Shown: positions 1 through 5,283, counted from the stretch's first letter. The stretch: DNA of 5,457 nt from an uncultured Acidobacteriaceae bacterium (GCA_903842845.1 CAIMNN010000581.1:1-5457), one strand, 5' to 3'. Made by a program: numbers and translations. The notes: a model not told the origin generated them from the letters alone.

Positions 1-392
1 TGATCGTATCTCACGACTGGCACGTTCAACCTTATTGTCAAAGATCCTTAAGCCCCTCCGCCTAAGCGGTAGCCTTTGGATCGAGGCACCGGGATTGCTC
101 CCGGGCGTCCCCGAACTTGGTGCGCATCGCCCACTTCCCCCTCAAGTCAAACGGCTTATATTCACTCGGGAGTCGCGGCGTTTTTGCGCGAACTTTTCAA
201 GATTACTAAACAATCACTAGCGAGTCAAGCTTATTCTGAAGATTTGATGCTCATCGGATATTTACTACTCCGAGTCCTCGTCATTGCTCCACCTGGGTTA
301 TCCACTTGCCAACCCTGGCCGCTCTGATTGCTGCCCTCTTGCTGTTTCGCACAGCGCAAAATGTCAATCAACAAAAACCAGCGAAAACTCCG

Positions 393-428
393 CTTCAAGC
401 CGCTGAGGCTTGAGGGGCAAATTGCCCC
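393..428. repeat. Two abutting hairpins
   Basis: TCAAGCC (395-401) and GGCTTGA (407-413) form a perfect 7-bp inverted repeat around a 5-nt loop. A C-G pair and a T-G wobble extend it to 393-415. It is followed directly by GGGGCAA (414-420) and TTGCCCC (422-428), a 7-bp palindrome with one central base, so the two stems compete for bases 414-415. No T-run follows on either strand, so this does not look like an intrinsic terminator. A structured transcript or a protein-binding palindrome would fit; the role is unknown. Confidence 0.5.
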
Positions 429-447
429 GGTCGTTCAATGGTTTGTT

Positions 448-476
448 CTCTGAGGTTTATACCTACAGCAGCAGAG
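448..476. repeat. Bulged hairpin
   Basis: CTCTG (448-452) pairs with CAGAG (472-476), and directly inside it AGGT (453-456) pairs with ACCT (461-464) around a TTAT loop. The 3' arm carries a 7-nt bulge (465-471). Either stem alone could be chance. It is listed because it lies in line with the stronger hairpins on each side. Confidence 0.3.
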
Positions 477-615
477 GATTCACTCACTCCGCTTATCGAA
501 CCTGATCCCGGTCTAACCGCCCCCGGATCAACTCTCCCATCACTTCAGGTCGCTCGCCTCTGGCCCCAATTTACCGGCCTTGGCTACCACCCACTGGAGA
601 GCACCACTGCTCATC

Positions 616-678
616 TGCAACTTTCAAAGAATAGCACAGGCCTTCTTTGAAATGCAAATCCTGTCGTTTCACAGGATT
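616..678. repeat. Adjacent 10-bp and 8-bp perfect inverted repeats
   Basis: TTTCAAAGAA (622-631) and TTCTTTGAAA (643-652) are a perfect 10-bp inverted repeat with an 11-nt loop. TGCA (616-619) and TGCA (653-656) extend it by four more pairs across a 2-nt bulge (620-621). The next base begins a second stem, AATCCTGT (657-664) with ACAGGATT (671-678), loop cgtttc. The two hairpins abut with no spacer. Neither strand has a T-run immediately after, so an ordinary terminator is unlikely. A structured RNA, a REP-like element or a remnant of a small mobile element are possibilities; the sequence does not decide between them. Confidence 0.6.
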
Positions 679-846
679 CGGCCTCTTTGTCGCCTTGCGC
701 GGTCTCCCGCCCATCGGCCACTTGTTTAAGTTAACAGGAGGTTTCATTCTTTGCAAGCTACGCGGCTGTGGAAAGCGCGTGGAAAAACTGTACCATGTAG
801 CTCATAGCCCCTATTGACGCGGTTAAAAATAACTTTACCCCGGCCA

Positions 847-1533
847 CTATTTCTGTATCAGCCCCAGGTCCGTCAACCCGTTCACAAACATCTGCATCGC
901 CAGGGCCACCAGCAACAGGCCCATGATTCTTATCAGAATGCGTATTCCCGTCTCGCCCAGAAATCCGCGTACCTTCGTCGCCGCAGCCAGCACCCAGTAG
1001 CTGACCAGGCAGGTGATTGCAATCGAGCCCAATATCGCAGCCGTCTGGTAATGCCACAAATTCGGCACCTGCCCTATCAAAACCATCACGCTGCTGATTG
1101 CACCCGGCCCCGCAAGCATCGGAATGCCCAGCGGCACAATGCCCGCGTCCTCTTTGTGCGCGCCCTCTTCCTTGTCCCCGCGCGTCTCCTGCGTCGGCGA
1201 GCGCTTCGCGTTCAACATATCCAGGCCAATGAGCAGCAGGATCAACCCGCCTGCAATCTCAAACGCAGGCAGCGTTATCCCGAAGAGCTCGAAGATTAGC
1301 TTCCCCACCAGCGCAAAGCTCGTCAGCACAATAAAACATGTAATTGCCGCTTTGCGCGCCATACGCTTGCGGCGCTTCTCCTCTGCGTCAGCGGTTATCG
1401 CCAAAAATGCCGGAATCGCCGCAAACGGGTCAACAAGAAAGAAGATGGAGCTGAGCGCGAGAACCGAGAAGCGAACGATCGGCACATGGCTGATGGTGTT
1501 GAATGCCGTCTCGGCTGGATTGGTGAATATCAC
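847..1533 (-). CDS. MarC family integral membrane protein
   Basis: This is a 228-residue polytopic inner-membrane protein with about six hydrophobic segments, near residues 22-44, 63-82, 89-108, 133-155, 164-186 and 199-219. Family hallmarks are visible: FFLVDPFAAIPAFLAIT in the first segment, AGGLILLLIGLDML in the third, GIPMLAGPGAISSVMVL in the fourth, and GIRILIRIMGLLLVALAMQM in the last. A hydrophilic loop (109-132) divides two similar three-helix halves. MarC proteins (UPF0056) were once linked to multiple antibiotic resistance, but that role has been withdrawn for E. coli MarC and the transport substrate is unknown. The frame opens with GTG at 1533-1531, without a clear Shine-Dalgarno. 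Another GTG at 1485-1483 would remove 16 weakly hydrophobic residues and give a start more usual for the family. It is divergent from the TrmJ-like gene. Confidence 0.93.
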   Translation of the reverse strand: MIFTNPAETAFNTISHVPIVRFSVLALSSIFFLVDPFAAIPAFLAITADAEEKRRKRMARKAAITCFIVLTSFALVGKLIFELFGITLPAFEIAGGLILLLIGLDMLNAKRSPTQETRGDKEEGAHKEDAGIVPLGIPMLAGPGAISSVMVLIGQVPNLWHYQTAAILGSIAITCLVSYWVLAAATKVRGFLGETGIRILIRIMGLLLVALAMQMFVNGLTDLGLIQK

Positions 1534-1556
1534 TTATATAGGCTATATGATTTCAT
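1520..1556. promoter_or_regulatory. Putative divergent promoter region with AT palindrome
   Basis: ATATAG (1536-1541) and CTATAT (1543-1548) form a 13-bp palindrome around a single G, in the gap between two divergent genes. On the plus strand TATGAT (1546-1551) or TATATG (1544-1549) could be a -10 element for the methyltransferase gene, with TTGGTG (1520-1525) as a weak -35 at 18 bp from the latter. On the minus strand TATATA could serve the MarC gene. If so, transcription would begin close to or inside the annotated GTG and favour the downstream GTG at 1485. No -35 is convincing. Confidence 0.3.
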
Positions 1557-1599
1557 GGCTTCTACCAAGCTTCGCTGCCCCTCATCAACGTAGAATGAT

Positions 1600-2364
1600 T
1601 TGTTGCCCGGATCATCACAACCCGCCCGCCTCTCCGTCGTCCTTGTCAGTTCGCGCAACCCGCTGAACATTGGCGCGGCGGCGCGGGCTATGGCGAACTT
1701 TGGCGTCACGGACCTGCGCGTGGTCACGCCGTTCGAGGGAGCGTGGCGCGAGGCGAAGTCGGCGGTTGAGGCCGAGTCCATCCTTGAGTCCGCACGCGAG
1801 TTCGCCACCCTGGCCGAGGCGCTCGCCGATGCCACACTGGTTTTGGGCACCGGCACCAGCACCTATCGCCGGCCCGACCAGCCCCATTATTTTCTGCCCG
1901 CTGCGGCGCCGGTGGTCGCAGCCGAGTTAGCGCGCAGTGGCCGCGTCGCGATCGTCTTTGGTTCGGAGAAGCACGGGCTGACCCGCGAAGAGCTCTCACT
2001 CTGCCATGCAATAGTCGAAATCCCCACAGACCCGGGGCAGCCTTCGATGAATTTGGGGCAGGCGGTGGCGGTTTGTTTGTATGCGCTGACCGCTGGCGTG
2101 CCCTCGGAACCGGAGAGTTCACAACAGCCAGCGCCACGCCCGACCGTGGAAGATCTGGAACGCCTCACCGAGCGCATCCTCGAGGTGTCGCAGCTTGCGG
2201 AGTACTCCCCGGCCAAGATGGAAGAGGCCAATCGCGCGGATTTGAGATTATTACTGCGCCGCTGGCAACTGACCCCGCTCGACGTGCGGCGGACGATGGG
2301 GCTTTTCCGGCGCATCGAGTGGCGTTTACGCAGAAAAGCAGGCGAAAAGCAGGGCGAAGAATGA
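1600..2364 (+). CDS. trmJ: TrmJ-like SpoU/TrmH (SPOUT) RNA methyltransferase
   Basis: This 254-residue protein is of the SPOUT class, which uses S-adenosylmethionine to methylate ribose 2'-OH groups in RNA. All three SpoU motifs are present: motif 1 at residues 20-35 (NPLNIGAAARAMANFG, with the conserved Arg29), motif 2 at 117-127 (AIVFGSEKHGL), and motif 3 at 141-163 (IPTDPGQPSMNLGQAVAVCL onward), which builds the SAM-binding trefoil knot. A helical C-terminal extension (about 182-247) and the length match TrmJ, which modifies position 32 of several tRNAs, rather than the longer TrmH/RlmB forms with N-terminal substrate domains. Target assignment is therefore probable, not proven. The start must lie upstream of LSVVLVSS, and only TTG codons at 1600 and 1603 are available; the nearby ATG at 1595 is out of frame. 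No strong Shine-Dalgarno is visible. Confidence 0.88.
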   Translation: MLPGSSQPARLSVVLVSSRNPLNIGAAARAMANFGVTDLRVVTPFEGAWREAKSAVEAESILESAREFATLAEALADATLVLGTGTSTYRRPDQPHYFLPAAAPVVAAELARSGRVAIVFGSEKHGLTREELSLCHAIVEIPTDPGQPSMNLGQAVAVCLYALTAGVPSEPESSQQPAPRPTVEDLERLTERILEVSQLAEYSPAKMEEANRADLRLLLRRWQLTPLDVRRTMGLFRRIEWRLRRKAGEKQGEE

Positions 2365-2381
2365 AACCTTGTGGGGTTTTT
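2364..2381 (+). terminator. Weak terminator-like hairpin after the methyltransferase gene
   Basis: AAACC (2364-2368) can pair with GGTTT (2375-2379) over a 6-nt loop, and the stem runs into a run of five T (2377-2381). It begins in the last base of the stop codon. The stem has only five pairs and two G-C pairs, so efficiency would be low. Its position directly after the gene is the main support. Confidence 0.3.
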
Positions 2382-2451
2382 AAACTTTAGTTACTACGGT
2401 TTGCACAAAATCCTCCACTGGGAACCTGAAAAATCGTCACAAAGCATGGAA

Positions 2452-2481
2452 TTGAGAAAAAATCTTCATCGCCCTTAGAAT
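2452..2481 (+). promoter_or_regulatory. Sigma70-like promoter for the TonB-like gene
   Basis: TTGAGA (2452-2457) and TAGAAT (2476-2481) each differ from the TTGACA and TATAAT consensus at one base and are separated by 18 bp. Transcription would start near 2488, giving a leader of roughly 30 nt before the ATG at 2517. It lies in an AT-rich spacer, so the gene probably has its own promoter. Confidence 0.55.
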
Positions 2482-2485
2482 CGAT

Positions 2486-2508
2486 AACTGGTAGAGTTTC
2501 TACAGGTT
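2486..2508 (+). promoter_or_regulatory. 5'-UTR hairpin overlapping the ribosome binding site
   Basis: GTAGA (2491-2495) and TCTAC (2499-2503) form a perfect 5-bp stem with a 3-nt loop. Beyond a G-A mismatch, AACT (2486-2489) pairs with GGTT (2505-2508) including one T-G wobble. The 3' arm contains the only Shine-Dalgarno-like triplet before the gene, AGG at 2504-2506, 10 nt from the ATG. If transcription starts a few bases upstream of the predicted 2488, folding would mask the ribosome binding site. Confidence 0.35.
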
Positions 2509-2516
2509 AAAAATAC

Positions 2517-4541
2517 ATGTCCAATCAGCCTTCTTTCAGCTCGCGTCTCGTGTCGTTTGTGCCACAAATGCTGGCCGCTGTGTTTTTATTGCTGGCCGCC
2601 GCCACCGCCTATGGCAAGGTTTGGCATCAGGAGCCGGCACAACAGCAGCCACAGCAGCAGCAACCGGCGACCACTCCGGCTGACGCGCAGCAGCCTCAGC
2701 AGCCCGCAGCGCAGCCAAGTGCGCCAGCCCCCGACGCGCAGCAACCAGCCGCGTCGACTGACGGGCAGCAGCCGGCGGCAACACCAGCCGATGGCCAACA
2801 GCCCGCAGCAACAACCGACGCGCAGTCCCCAGCCCAGCCCGGCGACGCGCAAAAGCCGGCTGATGGCACTGAAGCTCAGGCCGCGCCAGAGACCAAGCCT
2901 GCCGCCGCAACAAAGAAGGACGAGAAGAATAAGGGCAAGTCGGGCGGCGTGTTCGGCAAGAAACAGGGCAAGGAGAAGGAAAAAGACACAATTTACAAGA
3001 TCGACCCGCTGGGCGGCATCAAAGACCTGGACGGCGAAGCGCTGAAGGAAGCCGGGCCGTTCACCGAGCCGGATACGGATACAAAATCAGTGAAAGGCAA
3101 GAGCTCACTCGAGGTGAATGAAGAGGAGCTGAAGCGGCTGCTCTTTAAAAAAGAGCTCTATCTGCGCAACGGCTATCTGAACGACAACCTGAACTTCAAC
3201 GAGCACGGCGGCCTGATAGGCAAAAGCCCCACCGGCCCGTTCACGCTGAACTACGTTGAAGTCACGCGCATCACAATGGGCAAGCACAAGATAACGCTGG
3301 AGTGCAATCGCTACGGCCTGCACTTTATGGGCAACCTGAGCGATGACCCGGACAGCGATGTGCAGATGATACGGTTGACCTCGCCGAAGAAGAAAAAGGC
3401 GTTGAACATCAACATCGACCGTGAAGTGGTGGTGAAGGTTCCAAAGCCGAAGACGGTGAAGGTTGCGCCCGGTAAAGCAGCGCCTGCCCATGCCATCAGC
3501 AAGAATCCCCCGGCAAAAAAGAACGCCGAAGCTGCGCCGCCTGCAAACAGCCAGGCACCACCAGCGGCTGGAACTGAGAGTGCGGCCACTCCGCAGACGA
3601 CGCCCGCAGATGGACAGCAGCCCGCGACGAGTGAAGCAGCGGCGAATGGCGAACAGAAGCCCGCTGGAGAGAACGCAGCGGCCAAGCCGGCCGAGGGTGA
3701 AGCAAAGCCTTCGGATGGAGCTACCAAGCCTGAAGACAAGGTTGCCAAAGCGCCGACCGACGCAGAGCTTGAGCAGATGACGCCCGAGGAGCAGGTGAAG
3801 GCGAGCATCGCCGCCACCAAGCCGGAAGAGCGCCCGTCGGACCCGAACAGCGTGACACATACTTTCTCGACGATTCACGCATCGCGTGTACTGCGCCGCG
3901 CGCTGGACCAGATCTTCGCCGTCGGGCAGGACTCGCGGATGTTGAGCGCCATGCCGGATTACTGGAAGCACTACTACGAAGCGCAGGACAGCCGCTCGTT
4001 CTACCGGTTCAAGGTTCCGGGGATGGTGCGCGTGAGCGAAGTGGACACGCGGCCGCAGTTGTTGAAGGCCATCGAGCCGGGCTCGAACCAGTACGCGCAA
4101 GACAACGCCATTGTGGGCATCGCGCGTTACAGAGCGCTGGTGGGCGCTGACGGCAAGGTGCAGGATGTGGCCATCACCATGCCTATCGGCTTTGGGTTGG
4201 ATGAGCGCGCAGTTGACTCCATCAAGAAGGCGGAATTCAAGCCGGCGACAAAAGGCGGGCAGCCGGTGATGACGCCGATCGACCTGTACATTACTTTCCG
4301 CATCTTCTCCAAGATGACCTCGCAAACTTCGAAGAAGGGCGACGAAGCGGACAAGAGTGAGAACAAGGTGCAGGTGACACCGCCATACCGGCCCGGGCCG
4401 TTCACGCTACTCCATCCTTACAACAAGGACAGCGTGCAGCAGGAACTGAGCCCGCAGGCAGCCCCGTCGGCTCCGACAGGCACTGTGCAACCGGCAACAG
4501 GACAAAAGCCTGCTGAGAGCAGCGATACGCCTAAGAACTAA
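2517..4541 (+). CDS. Large exported TonB-like protein with globular module and two Pro/Ala/Gln linkers
   Basis: This 674-residue envelope protein has a modular layout. Residues 11-33 are hydrophobic and end in ATA (29-31), so they may be a cleavable signal peptide or an anchor. A Pro/Gln/Ala linker follows (about 39-131), then a Lys-rich stretch (132-156). A globular module has its core at 197-272 (KKELYLRNGYLNDNLNFNEH, then GKSPTGPFTLNYVEVTRI and NRYGLHF). A second linker spans about 316-410. The C-terminal part (446-598) contains a TonB_C-like fold at about 530-598, with LVGADGKVQDVAI, GLDERAVDSIKKAEFKPA and GGQPV as signatures. I recall the same pairing of modules in acidobacterial proteins annotated as energy transducer TonB. 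A disordered tail (599-674) follows. There is no SxxxH motif in the membrane segment and no exbB/exbD nearby, so PMF-driven outer-membrane transport is doubtful. A structural or periplasmic bridging role is possible. The ATG at 2517 has a weak AGG ribosome binding site. Confidence 0.85.
   Translation: MSNQPSFSSRLVSFVPQMLAAVFLLLAAATAYGKVWHQEPAQQQPQQQQPATTPADAQQPQQPAAQPSAPAPDAQQPAASTDGQQPAATPADGQQPAATTDAQSPAQPGDAQKPADGTEAQAAPETKPAAATKKDEKNKGKSGGVFGKKQGKEKEKDTIYKIDPLGGIKDLDGEALKEAGPFTEPDTDTKSVKGKSSLEVNEEELKRLLFKKELYLRNGYLNDNLNFNEHGGLIGKSPTGPFTLNYVEVTRITMGKHKITLECNRYGLHFMGNLSDDPDSDVQMIRLTSPKKKKALNINIDREVVVKVPKPKTVKVAPGKAAPAHAISKNPPAKKNAEAAPPANSQAPPAAGTESAATPQTTPADGQQPATSEAAANGEQKPAGENAAAKPAEGEAKPSDGATKPEDKVAKAPTDAELEQMTPEEQVKASIAATKPEERPSDPNSVTHTFSTIHASRVLRRALDQIFAVGQDSRMLSAMPDYWKHYYEAQDSRSFYRFKVPGMVRVSEVDTRPQLLKAIEPGSNQYAQDNAIVGIARYRALVGADGKVQDVAITMPIGFGLDERAVDSIKKAEFKPATKGGQPVMTPIDLYITFRIFSKMTSQTSKKGDEADKSENKVQVTPPYRPGPFTLLHPYNKDSVQQELSPQAAPSAPTGTVQPATGQKPAESSDTPKN
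2682..2858 (+). repeat. Degenerate 9-10 codon tandem repeat in linker 1 of the TonB-like gene
   Basis: The unit, roughly D(A/G)QQPAAxx, starts at codons for Asp56, Asp73, Asp82, Asp92, Asp101 and Asp110 (2682, 2733, 2760, 2790, 2817, 2844). The later units are spaced 9-10 residues apart. The DNA copies differ mostly at third positions and at the Ala/Gly codon, which suggests old tandem duplication followed by drift under composition constraint. One more copy lies in the second linker, at Asp365 (3609). Confidence 0.6.
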
Positions 4542-4555
4542 ATTTGCAGAAAAGC

Positions 4556-4594
4556 AAAACGGCCTCCGCGGATTGAATGCGGGGGCCGTTTTTT
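4556..4594 (+). terminator. Strong intrinsic terminator, probably bidirectional
   Basis: Bases 4556-4569 pair with 4579-4592 in a 14-bp stem containing a single T-G wobble and a 9-nt loop (4570-4578), followed by a run of six T (4589-4594). It sits 15 nt after the TonB-like stop codon. The left arm begins with four A, so the reverse complement also ends in T residues. The minus-strand basic protein gene stops at 4609, placing the same hairpin just downstream of it. Confidence 0.9.
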
Positions 4595-4608
4595 GTTCGG
4601 GGTGCGAA

Positions 4609-4779
4609 TCAGGACTCGGTCGTGATGACATCGACCATTTTCTTTTTGTGCTTTACCCCGCGGCCGGTCTTGGGCGTCGTCGCCAGCACGCGCGAGGGCT
4701 TCGGCTGGCCGACCCGCTCGCGGGCGTTGGCCTTGACCGCCTTTTCGACTGAAAACTTCTTGGGCTTCTGTTTCTTCAT
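4609..4779 (-). CDS. Small, very basic conserved-looking hypothetical protein
   Basis: This is a 56-residue open frame from ATG at 4779-4777 to TGA at 4611-4609. It begins MKKQKPKKFSVEKAVKANAR, continues with a Pro/Arg-containing middle (ERVGQPKPSRVLATTPKTGR) and ends with GVKHKKKMVDVITTES. Nearly a third of the residues are Lys or Arg, with basic clusters at 2-8 and 43-47. It has no signal peptide, membrane segment or cysteines. Short Lys-rich proteins of this pattern are familiar to me from acidobacterial genomes as hypothetical proteins, but I know no function; nucleic-acid or ribosome binding is only a guess from charge. It lies 70 bp downstream of the VOC gene on the same strand, possibly co-transcribed, and ends just before a strong hairpin terminator. 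The Shine-Dalgarno is poor. Confidence 0.68.
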   Translation of the reverse strand: MKKQKPKKFSVEKAVKANARERVGQPKPSRVLATTPKTGRGVKHKKKMVDVITTES

Positions 4780-4849
4780 GGCAAAGAAAAGTATGGCCCA
4801 GAATGCTTGAAAAGGAAAGCCCTGCGGGGGAACGCTGGCCCTTTAGCGC

Positions 4850-5209
4850 TTAGAGCGGCTGCCAGAGCTCGATGCGGTTTCCCTCCAGGTCCCATATCCA
4901 CGCAAAACGGCCGTAGGACTCGTCACTGCGCTTGGGGTCGATGCGCACCCCGGCTGCTGTAAGTTTTTCAATGAGCGCATCCATATCATCGACGCGGAAG
5001 TTCACCATCACCTGCTGCGGCCCGTCGCCGAAGTACTTCGTGTCGAGCGGGAAGTGCGTGAAAACGGTTTTGCCAAACGACTCGGGGCCGTCAAAATCCA
5101 GAGCGCCGTACTCAACACGGATGCCGAGATGCTCTGCGTACCATGCGTTCAGCGCTTTGGGGTCGCGCGCCTTGATAAAGACTCCACCTACTCCTACTGC
5201 CTTTGCCAT
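4850..5209 (-). CDS. VOC family (glyoxalase/bleomycin-resistance fold) protein
   Basis: This 119-residue protein has the two beta-alpha-beta-beta-beta modules of the vicinal oxygen chelate superfamily. Module 1 begins GGVFIKARDPKALNAWYAEH (residues 8-27) followed by LGI, and module 2 runs from VMVNFRVDDMDALIEKLTAA (67-86) to YGRFAWIWDLEGNRIELWQP (99-118). The length is that of a single VOC domain, which normally dimerises to build its site. Glu114 is in the place of the C-terminal metal-ligand Glu, but the usual N-terminal ligand His is replaced by Gly9, so a typical glyoxalase I metal site is not assured. The subfamily starting GGVFxKxxDPKAL is widespread in soil bacteria with undefined substrate. 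The ATG at 5209-5207 is supported by a GGAGG 6 nt upstream. It is probably cytoplasmic. Confidence 0.9.
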   Translation of the reverse strand: MAKAVGVGGVFIKARDPKALNAWYAEHLGIRVEYGALDFDGPESFGKTVFTHFPLDTKYFGDGPQQVMVNFRVDDMDALIEKLTAAGVRIDPKRSDESYGRFAWIWDLEGNRIELWQPL

Positions 5210-5215
5210 TGTTGA

Positions 5216-5220
5216 CCTCC
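5216..5220 (-). promoter_or_regulatory. Ribosome binding site of the VOC gene
   Basis: The minus strand reads GGAGG here, separated by 6 nt from the ATG at 5209. It is the clearest Shine-Dalgarno in front of a gene in the window and fixes the start. Confidence 0.85.
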
Positions 5221-5227
5221 ACCTTAA

Positions 5228-5245
5228 TTGCCATCTTTATGGCAA
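5228..5245. promoter_or_regulatory. Perfect 7-bp inverted repeat in a divergent intergenic gap
   Basis: TTGCCAT (5228-5234) and ATGGCAA (5239-5245) flank a 4-nt spacer between the divergent VOC and zinc-ribbon genes. It could be an operator serving one or both, or a hairpin in the VOC leader, since it lies 8 bp upstream of that gene's ribosome binding site. TTGCCA on either strand could also serve as a -35 hexamer. No regulator gene is present in the window. Confidence 0.4.
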
Positions 5246-5278
5246 GGATGAGTATGGAATAGAATTGCTCATAAGGGA

Positions 5279-5283
5279 AGAGG
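5279..5283 (+). promoter_or_regulatory. Ribosome binding site of the zinc-ribbon gene
   Basis: AGAGG lies 7 nt before the ATG at 5291. The spacing is ideal and supports this start. Confidence 0.7.

Larger units (their letters stand above)
1..846. other. Gene-poor region with clustered inverted repeats
   Basis: I see no convincing protein gene in this stretch. The open frames in it are all short, overlap one another on both strands, have no family resemblance I recognise, and mostly lack a ribosome binding site. No tRNA cloverleaf or rRNA segment is apparent. Between about 340 and 680 there is a run of short perfect inverted repeats (341-355, 393-415, 414-428, 448-476, 503-530, 616-656, 657-678), the longest listed separately. 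The left edge may be the upstream region of a minus-strand gene outside the window. The right edge (679-846) is downstream of the MarC gene and has no classical stem plus T-run terminator for it. Confidence 0.6.

Noticed and set aside
1..41. Possible minus-strand gene start (TTG at 41-39) leaving the window at the left edge
   Set aside because: Only 13 codons are visible (beginning TIRLNVPVVRYD after the start), with a poorly placed GGAGG upstream. Too little to support a gene.
86..123. Hairpin CCGGGA-ttgc-TCCCGG (89-104) with GCACC/GGTGC (86-90, 119-123), considered as part of a tRNA or other known RNA
   Set aside because: The two pairings compete for bases 89-90, there is no tRNA cloverleaf or T-loop consensus, and I recognise no RNA family.
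35..327. Two overlapping plus-strand frames near the left edge (35-220 and 76-327)
   Set aside because: They overlap in different frames, lack ribosome binding sites, and have Pro/Leu/Arg-biased products with no recognisable motif.
438..650. Plus-strand open frame of 70 residues
   Set aside because: No ribosome binding site or recognisable family, and several inverted repeats run through it.
571..756. Minus-strand open frame of 61 residues containing a GGRPRK stretch
   Set aside because: It begins at TTG without a Shine-Dalgarno, the adjacent inverted repeats at 616-678 fall within it, and no family resemblance is seen. GGRPRK alone is too weak to call an AT-hook or transposase remnant.
814..1299. 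Plus-strand frame opposite MarC, and the minus-strand frame at 758-1057
   Set aside because: Both are shadows of the MarC gene, whose membrane segments and family motifs are unmistakable.
3105..4325. Long minus-strand open frame (406 residues) antisense to the TonB-like gene
   Set aside because: It lies wholly within a well-supported gene, its product is Arg/Leu/His/Cys-rich with no family resemblance, and it is explained by GC-biased codons of the sense gene.
4800..4849. Possible terminator between the VOC and basic-protein genes on the minus strand
   Set aside because: AAAG/CTTT ends can pair, but the stem is broken by mismatches and the T-run is short, so I cannot call it.
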